A DNA stretch of 64,000 bases from Hyphomicrobiales bacterium (GTDB lineage: Bacteria; Pseudomonadota; Alphaproteobacteria; Rhizobiales; Rhizobiaceae): the NCBI GenBank assembly GCA_900466005.1, contig UEGQ01000004.1, positions 62,001 to 126,000 on the forward strand, written 5' to 3'. Below are positions 8,393-16,711 of the stretch, in pieces. The stretch's first letter is position 1; each line of letters begins with the position of its first letter. A program made the position numbers and the translations under genes. Under the pieces are notes generated by a model, which saw only the letters and a list, made by a program, of their open reading frames with translations, ran no database searches and was not told where the DNA came from.

Positions 8393-9489
8393 GCCGCCTG
8401 TCCCTCCGCTCCAACATGGTTGAGCGCCTCCGAAAGGCACAGGATCGCCAGCGCCTGGCCGTAGCCGGTCGGCTGGATCGGAATGTCCTTGTAGAACTGC
8501 AGGTCGTGACCCATGCGGGTACCGTAGGAAACGTTGAGGACGGTGCCGCTTTCGTCGATGTTGCGCATCACCGCCTCGAGCGCCCGAAGCCCGGCGCTTC
8601 GCCAGGCCGGCGTGCCGAGGCCGAGCCGATAGCCCTTCAGGAGTCCGTAGCCGATGCCGGCGGTCGCGGAAATCTCCTCATAGGATGAGGGATCGTCGAG
8701 GAGTGTGCGCCAAGCGCCGGACGGTGCCTGAAGTCTGAGCAAGGTGTCAACCTGTGCCACCAGCACGCCTTCGAGGAAGCGTCGCACCGGCCGGCCGAGT
8801 TCGGCGAGGTCGAAAAGGTCGAGAATGCCGGCGGTGATCCAGGCATTGCCACGCGCCCAGCGGGCACGTGCGAAATTGTGCCGTCCCTCGAAGGTCCAGC
8901 CGTGGAACCAGAGGCCGGTCTGGGGATCGGCGAGGTAGCGTGTATGGACGAGAAACTGGAGCGAAGCCTCGTCGACGAGTTCGCGCCGGCCGCTTGCCTC
9001 ACCGTAGGAGGCGAGGAAGAGCGCCACCATGTAGAGCGTGTCGTCCCAGAGCTCGTTGTCGTTGATCCTGTCGGAGACGTGGTGTTCGAAGCCGCCTTCC
9101 GGCGTGCGGCCCATTTCGGAGAGCACGCGGTTCGCCCAGGTGTCGAGCACGGGCTGCCATCGCGGGTCGCGGGTTTTCGCCCAGAGAACCGAAAGGCCGA
9201 GCATCGGCGCGGTGGTGTTGACGTTGAGGCCCGGCAGGCCGCCGGCAATCTGTGAGGCGTACCAGTCCTCGACGAGCCTGCGCAGATCCTCGCGACCGGT
9301 CAGCAGCCACAGGCGTACGAGCCCATAGAGGCCGACACCCTGGGGCCATTCCCAGCTGTCGAAGCTGATGTAGTCGCCGGCGGTACCGTCGAGGTTCGGC
9401 TCGTGAAAACGACCGCTGTGCTTGAGGCCGGTCATGCCGGCGACAAGGCGATCGAGTCCAGTGCGAATTTCATGGCCGGTCAGGCCCAT
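8389..9489 (-). CDS. GH88/GH105 unsaturated uronyl hydrolase (YteR-like), copy 1
   Basis: The 366-residue protein starts at ATG 9489 (GGGAGGAG ribosome site) rather than an upstream ATG in the divergent promoter region. It has the (alpha/alpha)6 pattern of GH105 enzymes, with ELWDDTLYM holding D149/D150, where the family's catalytic Asp sits, plus W-rich blocks WFHGWTFEGRHNFARARWARGN. These enzymes remove the terminal unsaturated galacturonic or glucuronic acid left by a lyase, by hydrating the C4=C5 bond. No signal peptide is present, so it works in the cytoplasm after import. It is the first gene of the operon and has a paralogue at 54100-55221 (WYHGWTFNGRHNFARAFWARGN). Confidence 0.9.
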   Translation of the reverse strand: MGLTGHEIRTGLDRLVAGMTGLKHSGRFHEPNLDGTAGDYISFDSWEWPQGVGLYGLVRLWLLTGREDLRRLVEDWYASQIAGGLPGLNVNTTAPMLGLSVLWAKTRDPRWQPVLDTWANRVLSEMGRTPEGGFEHHVSDRINDNELWDDTLYMVALFLASYGEASGRRELVDEASLQFLVHTRYLADPQTGLWFHGWTFEGRHNFARARWARGNAWITAGILDLFDLAELGRPVRRFLEGVLVAQVDTLLRLQAPSGAWRTLLDDPSSYEEISATAGIGYGLLKGYRLGLGTPAWRSAGLRALEAVMRNIDESGTVLNVSYGTRMGHDLQFYKDIPIQPTGYGQALAILCLSEALNHVGAEGQAA

Positions 9490-9599
9490 GGTGCTCCTCC
9501 CTGCGGTCACCGATGGACGGATTTGACTCGATAATGCATGGTGATTTTTCTTGCGCAATCTGAAAATTTTTCTCATGTTGGCGCGGAGAGAGGTGAACC
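9490..9599. promoter_or_regulatory. Divergent promoter region between uronate operon and its LacI regulator
   Basis: The 110-bp gap is AT-rich in its middle. It contains the palindrome TTGCGCAA (9551-9558) flanked by TTTTC (9546-9550) and GAAAA (9562-9566), an inverted pair, and a nearby GAAAA-T-TTTTC (9562-9572). These are plausible operators for the adjacent LacI protein. On the minus strand a TTGCGC / CATTAT pair with 16-bp spacing could serve the GH105 operon. Element assignments are tentative. Confidence 0.4.
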
Positions 9600-10652
9600 G
9601 TGACCGTAAAACCGCTCCCCGGCAAGCGGGGGAAGAAGAGCAGGAAGGTGCGCCTGGAGGACATCGCCGAGCGCTGCGGAGTGTCCCTCAGCACGGTCTC
9701 GCGTGCGCTTGCAGGCGAGAAAGGCGTTCGGCCGGAGATCCGTCAGCAAATACTGGAGGCGGCGAAAACGGCGAACTACGTCGTCCCGACGGCGGTTGCG
9801 GGGCGGAAGGTCATCCTCGCGGCATCCAGCGCGGCGATGATCGACTATGTGAGAAACCAGTTCACGCTCTACGTGCTCGATGGACTCAAGGAACGGGCGC
9901 AGGCGTTCGGGCTCGAGATCATAACGCGGCCGATCGCCGACAAGGCGGAGGAACTGACGCTCCTCGAAGAAGCGAGGGACGATCCGGAGATCCTGGGTCT
10001 GTTGTTTCTGACGGTCGATGACGAGGCGTTGCTTGCCGCCACGCGCGGCTTTCAGAAGCCGGTGATACTCTTGAACGGCGATGATCCGTTCATGCGGCTT
10101 TCGAGTGTCACGCCCTGCAACCGGTCGAGTGCGCGACTGGCCGCCGATCACCTGATCGGCCTCGGCCACCGTCGCATCCTCTTCCTTATGCGGCCGGGGC
10201 GCCGCACCATCGAGCGGCGTTACGAAGGCTGGCGCGACGCGCTGCTCCACCACGGTCTTGCCGCCGATCCGGACCTCGTCGTGCCGGTCGACGATTGGCT
10301 GCCGGAACTGGCAACACAGGCGATCGTCTCTCGCATCCGGGCGCGCGGGCTGGATTTCACGGCCGTTCTGGCGGCCGGTGACAGCCTTGCCGTCGGCGCA
10401 ATGCTGGGCGTGCAGCAGATGGGCTATGTCGTGCCGCGCGACGTGTCGGTGATGGGCATGGACGACCTGCCGCAGGCCGCCTTCCTCAATCCGCCGTTGA
10501 CGACCATGCACATTCCGATGCGGGAGATCGGTTCGGCTGCGCTCGACCTCTTGCGTGACAGCCTTTCCGGCATGCCGTTTCCACCACGCCGTCTGGAACT
10601 CGCCTGCCACCTGGTGGAACGAGCTTCGACGGCGAAGAGGGCGGAAAGCTGA
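9600..10652 (+). CDS. LacI-family transcriptional regulator of the uronate operon
   Basis: The protein is 350 residues with a GTG start after a GAGAGAGG ribosome site. The N-terminal helix-turn-helix is VRLEDIAERCGVSLSTVSRALAGE (about 17-40), followed by the hinge helix and a periplasmic-binding-like sensor domain (SVTPCNRSSARLAADHLIGLGHRRILFL). It is transcribed away from the GH105-kduI-ABC operon, the usual place for a local repressor. The likely inducer is a sugar or uronate intermediate. A good intrinsic terminator follows it. Confidence 0.93.
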   Translation: MTVKPLPGKRGKKSRKVRLEDIAERCGVSLSTVSRALAGEKGVRPEIRQQILEAAKTANYVVPTAVAGRKVILAASSAAMIDYVRNQFTLYVLDGLKERAQAFGLEIITRPIADKAEELTLLEEARDDPEILGLLFLTVDDEALLAATRGFQKPVILLNGDDPFMRLSSVTPCNRSSARLAADHLIGLGHRRILFLMRPGRRTIERRYEGWRDALLHHGLAADPDLVVPVDDWLPELATQAIVSRIRARGLDFTAVLAAGDSLAVGAMLGVQQMGYVVPRDVSVMGMDDLPQAAFLNPPLTTMHIPMREIGSAALDLLRDSLSGMPFPPRRLELACHLVERASTAKRAES

Positions 10653-10655
10653 GTT

Positions 10656-10683
10656 CCGCAGGATGTCTGCGGCTTCTTTTTTT
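10656..10683 (+). terminator. Rho-independent terminator of the LacI gene
   Basis: A perfect 6-bp stem, CCGCAG (10656-10661) and CTGCGG (10667-10672) with a 5-nt loop, is followed by CTTCTTTTTTT. It starts 4 bp after the LacI stop codon. The reverse strand has no T-run after the stem, so it acts in the plus direction only. Confidence 0.85.
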
Positions 10684-10698
10684 GCGAGTGCGCGCCGC

Positions 10699-11457
10699 TC
10701 ATGCCAGCAACAGTTCGGCACCTGCCGCGGAAAGCGCTTCGGCGATGTCCGGCGGCGGCGCCTTGTCGGTCGCAAGCTCCGTGATCGCGTCGAAACCGCT
10801 CACCCTCACCAGCCCATCTCGTCCGAACTTGCTGTGGTCGGTTACCACCAGGGCGCGCTTGCCGCGCGTCAGAACCATGCGGGCGAACTCGGCTTCTTCC
10901 AGGTCGAAATCCATCATGCCGCCGGCGTTCACCGCCCCGGTTGAGATCACTGCGTGGGTGACGGCGAAGCGGCTGACGAATTCGATCGCGGTCGTGCCGA
11001 AGGCTGCTCCGTTGTCGCTGCGTAGTTCTCCGCCTGCCATGTAGACCTTGTTGTCGTTGACGGTCGCGAGCGTGCGGGCAATGTCGGACGAGTTCGTGAC
11101 GACCGTCAGGCGGCGATGGCCGAGCAGCTCGCGCGCCAGGAAGCTGGTCGTCGTGCCGGTATCCATCATGATGGAATCGCCGTCGCGGATGGTCGCGGCG
11201 ACGGCCGCGGCGATCGCCCGTTTCGCGCCGCTGTTTTCCCGCATGCGCTTCTCGAACGGGGCCTCGCCGACGATGGAGGGAAGGCTGACTGCACCGTGCA
11301 GCTTGATCACGCTCCCGTTGCCGGCGAGTGGCTTGATGTCCCGGCGGATCGTCTCCAGCGAGACGTTGAGCTTCCGTGCAAGCTCGGCGACAGCGACCGT
11401 GCCGTCGCGCTCGAGCAGCCGAAGAATGTCCCTGTGCCTTTTCGAAGGAGCCATCAT
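10699..11457 (-). CDS. DeoR-family transcriptional regulator of the methylamine-type cassette
   Basis: The protein is 252 residues from ATG 11457 (another ATG follows directly; an upstream ATG at 11514 has no ribosome site). The N-terminal DeoR helix-turn-helix is KRHRDILRLLERDGTVAVAELARKLNVSLETIRRD in outline, followed by the DeoRC sensor domain with DTGTTTSFLARELL and GDSIMMD. These regulators usually bind a phosphorylated small molecule. That fits the two kinase genes in the divergent operon, whose phosphorylated product could be the inducer (inference). It is read away from the transporter at 11695. Confidence 0.88.
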   Translation of the reverse strand: MMAPSKRHRDILRLLERDGTVAVAELARKLNVSLETIRRDIKPLAGNGSVIKLHGAVSLPSIVGEAPFEKRMRENSGAKRAIAAAVAATIRDGDSIMMDTGTTTSFLARELLGHRRLTVVTNSSDIARTLATVNDNKVYMAGGELRSDNGAAFGTTAIEFVSRFAVTHAVISTGAVNAGGMMDFDLEEAEFARMVLTRGKRALVVTDHSKFGRDGLVRVSGFDAITELATDKAPPPDIAEALSAAGAELLLA

Positions 11458-11694
11458 CCCAACCAGTCGTTCCGTACCGTCGTCATAGCGCAGCCGAGCC
11501 AACGCGGCAATCATCGGCCACAGAAACGGTCATAAAAACACAAAAAGCCACAAATTGGCGTTGACAAGCGATCTTGTCTGACATGAGATTGCTGCCACGC
11601 ACCCCCGTCTCAAGATACGAAAAGTACGGGGAACGACGGTCGGGTGCCTTGCCAGTTCATCACTCTTTCAACGGGCTCTACTGGGAGAACTCGA
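11458..11694. promoter_or_regulatory. Divergent promoter/operator between DeoR regulator and amine operon
   Basis: A -35 TTGACA at 11561-11566 has TGAGAT 17 bp downstream (11584-11589) as a possible -10 for the plus-strand operon. Overlapping the -35 is a perfect inverted repeat GACAAG (11563-11568) / CTTGTC (11573-11578) with a 4-bp spacer, well placed as a repressor operator. Just upstream ACAAA is repeated twice (around 11539-11553). No other gene is visible in the 237 bp. Confidence 0.5.
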
Positions 11695-12660
11695 ATGCTT
11701 GATCTTGCGCGCCTGCCGCGATTGTCCGCGGCCGTTCTTCTCTTGTCGGGCGTGGTCTTGGCCACGCCGTCGATGGCACAGGAATCCACAGATCCGATCA
11801 GACTGACCCTGCACGACTGGACCGGTCAGTTGATCACCACCAACATCATGGGCGAAGTGCTGAAGAAGGCCGGATATTCCGTGGAATATGTCCAGGCCGA
11901 CTATCTCGCGCAGTTCGCGGGGCTGGAGACGGGAGACCTTCACGTCGCCATGGAAATCTGGGCAACCACCGGACAGGAGGCGCTCGATAACGCCGTTGCG
12001 ACCGGCAAGGTCGAAAATCTCGGCGAGACCGGCATGCAGGCGAAGGAGGAGTGGTGGTTCCCGGAATATATGAAGGAAAAATGCCCGGGCCTGCCGAATT
12101 GGGAGGCTCTGAAGGAGCCGGCCTGCGCCGAAGCCTTTTCCACGGCTGAAACTGCGCCGAAGGGCCGCTATCTCGGCGGCCCTGTTACCTGGGGTGGCTT
12201 CGACGACGAACGCGTCGAGGCTCTCGACCTGCCCTTCGAAGTTGTCCATGCCGGCACCGATGCCGCCCTCTTCGCGGAGCTCGAAAGTGCCTATCAGCGC
12301 CAGGCGCCTATCATGCTGTGGATCTACGCACCGCATTGGGCGCCTGCCAAGTACAAGGGCGAGTGGGTCGAGTTCCCGGCCTACACGCCCGAATGTTACA
12401 ACGACGCAAACTGGGGCTCCAATCCCGACATGGCCTATGATTGCGGCAAGCCTTTCGGTCCGATCTGGAAGGCCGGCTGGGTGGGCGTCAAGGACAAGTG
12501 GCCGGGTGCGTACAAGGCGATCAAGGCCTTCAACGTCAACAACGATGAAATGGGTGCCATGATCACCGACGTCGATGTCAACGGCAAGAAACTCGAAGAC
12601 GTGGTGGCTGCGTGGATGACTGCCAACGAGGCGCGCTGGTCCGAATGGGTCAAGAAATAG
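11695..12660 (+). CDS. Glycine-betaine/choline-type ABC transporter substrate-binding protein (OpuAC)
   Basis: The 321-residue protein starts at ATG 11695 after GGGAG. A signal peptide (MLDLARLPRLSAAVLLLSG...) ends near SMAQE. The mature part is an OpuAC/ProX-type domain (IRLTLHDWTGQLITTNIMGEV in part, GLETGDLHVAMEIWATTGQE) with many Trp and Tyr residues, as needed to cage a quaternary ammonium group. It delivers the ligand to the ATPase/permease encoded next. The actual ligand is unknown; downstream demethylases suggest an N-methylated compound. A strong hairpin follows the stop codon. Confidence 0.9.
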   Translation: MLDLARLPRLSAAVLLLSGVVLATPSMAQESTDPIRLTLHDWTGQLITTNIMGEVLKKAGYSVEYVQADYLAQFAGLETGDLHVAMEIWATTGQEALDNAVATGKVENLGETGMQAKEEWWFPEYMKEKCPGLPNWEALKEPACAEAFSTAETAPKGRYLGGPVTWGGFDDERVEALDLPFEVVHAGTDAALFAELESAYQRQAPIMLWIYAPHWAPAKYKGEWVEFPAYTPECYNDANWGSNPDMAYDCGKPFGPIWKAGWVGVKDKWPGAYKAIKAFNVNNDEMGAMITDVDVNGKKLEDVVAAWMTANEARWSEWVKK

Positions 12661-12671
12661 GTCTCTCCGTT

Positions 12672-12701
12672 TCCGGCCACCCATGACCTTGGGTGGCCGG
12701 A
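12672..12701 (+). other. Perfect GC-rich hairpin after the OpuAC-type gene
   Basis: An 11-bp perfect inverted repeat, TCCGGCCACCC (12672-12682) and GGGTGGCCGGA (12691-12701) with an 8-nt loop, lies 11 bp after the binding-protein stop. No T-run follows, so it is more likely an mRNA-stabilising or partial-termination element than a full terminator. Confidence 0.75.
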
Positions 12702-12757
12702 TCTTCATCGCGACCGTCGAACGGCGCCAGTCGTCCATGCGAGCCTGCGGAACCCTC

Positions 12758-13774
12758 ATGTCCCCTGAAACCAAACTCGTCTGCCGCAATGTCTGGAAGA
12801 TCTTCGGTGCAGGTGCCCGGGATGCCCTGCGCGCTGCCGGCGGAAAGCCGAGCATCGCGAATCTTGCAGAGGCAGGACTTGTCGGAGCCGTGCGCGACGT
12901 CAATCTCGAGGTAAAGAGCGGCGAGATTTTCGTCATCATGGGGCTCTCCGGCTCGGGAAAGTCGACGCTGGTGCGGTGTCTGTCGCGACTGATCGAGCCG
13001 ACCTCCGGTGAAATCCTGTTCAACGGCGAAAACCTGCTTGCGGCGAGCGATGCCCGCATGATCGAGATCCGACGCCACCAGATGGGCATGGTCTTTCAGC
13101 ACTTCGCGCTGCTACCCCACCTGAGCGTTCTCGCCAATGTGGCCTTTCCTCTCGAGGTCCAGGGCGTCGAACGGTCGAAGCGCGAGGAGCGTGCCCGCAG
13201 GATGATCGAGCTTGTCGGGCTCGCCGGCAAGGAAAACGTCTTTCCCCGCCAGCTCTCCGGCGGACAGCAGCAAAGGGTGGGGATCGCCCGTTCGCTCGCC
13301 GTCGAACCGGAGCTCTGGTTCCTCGACGAACCGTTCTCCGCACTCGATCCGCTCATCCGCCGCGAGATGCAGGACGAGTTCATGCGCCTGCAGTCGGTCC
13401 TGAGGAAGACCATCGTCTTCATAACGCACGATTTCGACGAGGCGATCAGGCTCGCCGACCGCATCGCCATCATGAAAGACGGTGAAGTGGTGCAATCCGG
13501 TACGCCGGAGGAATTGGTGCTCAATCCGACGACGCCATACGTGGCCGAGTTCACCCGCAACGTCGCACGCGCCAAGGTCGTCAAAGTTGGTTCGGTCATG
13601 CGGCCCGAGTCAGATGCGTCTGCCGCGGCAACCGTCGACGCGCGCACGACCATTGCCGAGGTGGCGCCCATGTTCGCCGGTGCCGGCAATTCGATCAGCG
13701 TCATCGGCCTGGACGGCGGGGTGATTGGCACCATCCACCGCGCCGACGTCGTCGATATAATGATGCAGGGTTGA
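12758..13774 (+). CDS. Quaternary-amine ABC transporter ATP-binding protein (ProV/OpuAA type)
   Basis: From ATG 12758 the protein is 338 residues. Earlier in-frame starts exist at 12683 and 12737, but the first lies in the hairpin loop. Walker A is GLSGSGKST (62-70), followed by QLSGGQQQRVGIARS and FLDEPFSALDPLIRREM, the ProV/OpuA subfamily form. The last ~60 residues resemble a single CBS-like segment (SVIGLDGGVIGTIHRADVVDIM) rather than a full pair. It stops 4 bp before the permease start. Function: energising uptake of a betaine- or choline-like compound. Confidence 0.92.
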   Translation: MSPETKLVCRNVWKIFGAGARDALRAAGGKPSIANLAEAGLVGAVRDVNLEVKSGEIFVIMGLSGSGKSTLVRCLSRLIEPTSGEILFNGENLLAASDARMIEIRRHQMGMVFQHFALLPHLSVLANVAFPLEVQGVERSKREERARRMIELVGLAGKENVFPRQLSGGQQQRVGIARSLAVEPELWFLDEPFSALDPLIRREMQDEFMRLQSVLRKTIVFITHDFDEAIRLADRIAIMKDGEVVQSGTPEELVLNPTTPYVAEFTRNVARAKVVKVGSVMRPESDASAAATVDARTTIAEVAPMFAGAGNSISVIGLDGGVIGTIHRADVVDIMMQG

Positions 13775-13778
13775 CCCG

Positions 13779-15806
13779 ATGTCCGCGCCGCTCGCATCGA
13801 CAGAACCCCTGACACCCGGCCACGACCGGGCGGGTAGCCGAACGGGCCGCCTTCCCGACCTGCTCATCGCGCTCACCGCAATCGCCTCATTGATCGCCTG
13901 GTGGTTTGGTCCGGCGATCGCCAAGTGGGCGTTCGACTATCCGCGCGCGTGGCAAATTCCCGCGGCACGTCATGTCGGGCGATGGACCAAGTGGCTGGTG
14001 GACGAGGCGAGCTTCGGGCTCTTTTCGTTTACCGATCTCACCCGTTTCGTCGCGACCGTCATCGACATTCCCTACACGCTGGCTCTCAGCCTGCTGTCGA
14101 CCGGATTTCTGTCCGGCCAGGGGTCGGCCGCGGTTCAGCTGGTGCCGCCGGTCTCCTTTCTCGGGGTCATCGTGCTCGTCGGCCTGATGGCTTATTACGC
14201 CGGCGGCCGAAAGCTCGCTGCGCTGGTCGTCTTCTGTTTCGCATTCCTTGCCATCTTCGGGCAGTGGAGCAGCGCCATGGTGACGCTTGCCTCGATCGTC
14301 GTTGCGGTGCCGATCGGCGTCGTGCTCGGCCTGCTGCTCGGCCTTGCCGGCTACCGCTGGCCGCTGTTCGAGCGGGCTTTGACGCCGCTGCTCGATCTGA
14401 TGCAGACGATCCCGATCTTCGCCTATCTCGTGCCGATCCTCTATTTCTTCGGCTTCGGTCCGACGGCGGCGATCGTCGGCACCCTGATCTATGCCATGCC
14501 GCCGATGGTGCGGATCACCATTCACGGGCTGAGGGCCGTACCGTCGGAAATTCGCGATCTCGGGCACATGGTCGGCTGTTCACGGCGACAGATGACATGG
14601 AAGGTCATGGTGCCGTCCGCCTCGGATGCGCTCATGGTCGGCGTCAACCAGGTCATCATGCTCTCGCTCAATATGGTGATCATTGCCTCGATGATCGGCG
14701 CCGGCGGTCTCGGCTTCGACGTGCTTGCGGCACTCCGCCGGCTCGACATCGGCGCGGGTCTGGAGGCGGGCTTTGCCATTGTCGCGCTCGCCGTCGCCCT
14801 CGACCGGTTGAGCCAGGCCTATGCGAGAAAGGCAGGGGCGCCGTCGCCGGCCGTTACCGGCGGAAATGTCGTTGAGCGTCACCCTTATGCGGCAGCCGCT
14901 TTCGGCATTCTCGCGACAAGCCTGGTCGCCAGCGTCGTGGCACCGGCTCTTGAAGCCTATCCCGAAGGCCTGGAGCTCTCGACCGGCGGCTTCTGGAACG
15001 ATGTCGTGAAATGGATCAACCTCAACTTCTTCGATGCTCTGGAGGCCGTCCGCACGACGTTGCTCCTCAGCCTTCTCGTTCCGGTGAAGCGCTTCCTCGG
15101 TGAATTGCCCTGGGTCGGCGTCGTGGCCCTGCTTACGCTTGCCGGCTACCGGCTGGGCGGCGTTCGTCTGGCGCTGACGGCCGGCGTGCTCTCTTTCCTG
15201 ATTGCCGCCACCGGCCAGTGGGAAAAGGCGATGGTCACCGTTTATCTCTGCGGCATCTCGGTCGCCATTGCGAGCCTGATCGGTATCCCCGTCGGCATTC
15301 TTGCGGCCGAGCGCGAACGGCTCTGGCGCTGGTTGCAGGTGGTGATCGACACCCTGCAGACGCTGCCGTCCTTCGTCTACCTGATGCCGGCCGTCATGCT
15401 GTTCCGGGTCGGTGACTTTACGGCGCTGATCGCCATCGTCGCCTATGCTGTCGCGCCGGCGATCCGCTACACGGTCCTCGGCCTCCAGCGTGTTGATCCG
15501 CGAGTGATCGAGGCGGGCAGGGCGATGGGCTGCACCCCCTCGCAGATACTAGCCAAGATCAAGCTGAGACTCGCGCTTCCGGAAATCTTGCTCGGCCTCA
15601 ACCAGACGATCATGTTCGCGCTCTCGATGCTCGTCATCACGGCGCTCGTGGGCACCCGTGATCTCGGCCAGGAGGTCTATATCGCCCTCACCAAGGCGGA
15701 TACGGGGCGCGGCCTCGTCGCGGGGTTTGCGGTCGCCTTCATCGCCATCATCGCCGATCGCCTGATTTCGGCCGGTGCGGCACGGGTGAGGGAGCGGATC
15801 GCATGA
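13779..15806 (+). CDS. Double-length ABC permease (two fused ProW/OpuAB domains)
   Basis: At 675 residues this is twice the usual ProW length and contains two complete binding-protein-dependent permease domains. The first has LMQTIPIFAYLVPILYFFGF and the EAA-like loop DLGHMVGCSRRQMTWKVMVP; the second has LQTLPSFVYLMPAVMLFRVG and EAGRAMGCTPSQILAKIKLR. The halves are similar but not identical, so the transporter would be a pseudo-heterodimer from one chain. It follows the ATPase by 4 bp and overlaps the next gene by 4 bp. Such fusions occur in other alphaproteobacterial betaine-type transporters; the sequence is intact across the joint. Confidence 0.9.
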   Translation: MSAPLASTEPLTPGHDRAGSRTGRLPDLLIALTAIASLIAWWFGPAIAKWAFDYPRAWQIPAARHVGRWTKWLVDEASFGLFSFTDLTRFVATVIDIPYTLALSLLSTGFLSGQGSAAVQLVPPVSFLGVIVLVGLMAYYAGGRKLAALVVFCFAFLAIFGQWSSAMVTLASIVVAVPIGVVLGLLLGLAGYRWPLFERALTPLLDLMQTIPIFAYLVPILYFFGFGPTAAIVGTLIYAMPPMVRITIHGLRAVPSEIRDLGHMVGCSRRQMTWKVMVPSASDALMVGVNQVIMLSLNMVIIASMIGAGGLGFDVLAALRRLDIGAGLEAGFAIVALAVALDRLSQAYARKAGAPSPAVTGGNVVERHPYAAAAFGILATSLVASVVAPALEAYPEGLELSTGGFWNDVVKWINLNFFDALEAVRTTLLLSLLVPVKRFLGELPWVGVVALLTLAGYRLGGVRLALTAGVLSFLIAATGQWEKAMVTVYLCGISVAIASLIGIPVGILAAERERLWRWLQVVIDTLQTLPSFVYLMPAVMLFRVGDFTALIAIVAYAVAPAIRYTVLGLQRVDPRVIEAGRAMGCTPSQILAKIKLRLALPEILLGLNQTIMFALSMLVITALVGTRDLGQEVYIALTKADTGRGLVAGFAVAFIAIIADRLISAGAARVRERIA

Positions 15807-16711
15807 GTGTACCGACGATGCCGCGTACACCTGAGGACCGGATTGCCGATCTGCCATGCTGGAACGGGGCGATCGAGATCGAGCCGCTGAAGGGCGGCCT
15901 GAGCAATGAGAGCTTCTTGGTGAAGGACGCCTCGGGCCGCCATGTCGTCCGCTTCGGCACCGACTATCCCTTCCACCATGTCTATCGTGAGCGGGAACTG
16001 ATGACGGCGAGAGCTGCCCATGCGGCGGGGTTCTCACCGCAGATTGAATATGCCGAGCCCGGTGTCATGGTGTCAGCGTTCCTCGACGCGAAGACCTTCT
16101 CCGCCGTCGATGTCGCCGCCGAACGGGAGCGCGTCGCGCGGCTGCTGCGCCGGTTCCACGAGGAGATGCCGCGCCATGTGTCGGGTGCCGGCTTCATGTT
16201 CTGGCCCTTTCACGTCATCCGCGATTATGCCCGCACGCTAGAGGCGGGCGGCAGCCGGATGATCCCGGAACTGGCACGCTATCTCGGGCTCGCCGGGGAG
16301 CTGGAGGCCGTGCAGGCGCCGCTGCCGATCGTCTTCGGCCACAACGATCTCCTGCCGTCGAACATCCTCGACGACGGTGAAAAGCTGTGGCTGATCGACT
16401 ACGAATATGCCGGCTTCTCGACTGCCATGTTCGATCTCGCCGGCGCGACCTCGAATGCCGGGCTGACGGCGGAACAGTCTGACGAGTTCCTCCGGGCCTA
16501 TTTCGGTGGCGCGCCTTCGCCGGACATCCGCCGTTCGCTCGCGGCCATGCAGTGTGCCTCGCTGCTGCGCGAAGCGATGTGGAGCATGGTTTCCGAACTC
16601 TACCTCGATGCGCCGGGCGCCGACTATGTCGGCTACACGGCCGACAACCTCATGCGCCTTCAAGAAGCGCTCGATCATTATCAATCAGTCTCCGGGAAAC
16701 ACTCGTCATGA
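15803..16711 (+). CDS. Choline/ethanolamine kinase-like phosphotransferase, copy 1
   Basis: The 302-residue protein has the APH/choline-kinase fold: an N-terminal nucleotide lobe (LKGGLSNESFLVKDASG), the Brenner motif GHNDLLPSN with catalytic D182, and the metal-binding LIDYEYAG (D199). It would phosphorylate a hydroxyl group of a small amine such as choline or a related alcohol. The start overlaps the permease stop and its own stop overlaps the next ATG (ATGA), so it is translationally coupled inside the operon. A paralogue with D182 and D199 at the same positions lies at 21573-22487. The substrate is not established. Confidence 0.82.
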   Translation: MSVPTMPRTPEDRIADLPCWNGAIEIEPLKGGLSNESFLVKDASGRHVVRFGTDYPFHHVYRERELMTARAAHAAGFSPQIEYAEPGVMVSAFLDAKTFSAVDVAAERERVARLLRRFHEEMPRHVSGAGFMFWPFHVIRDYARTLEAGGSRMIPELARYLGLAGELEAVQAPLPIVFGHNDLLPSNILDDGEKLWLIDYEYAGFSTAMFDLAGATSNAGLTAEQSDEFLRAYFGGAPSPDIRRSLAAMQCASLLREAMWSMVSELYLDAPGADYVGYTADNLMRLQEALDHYQSVSGKHSS

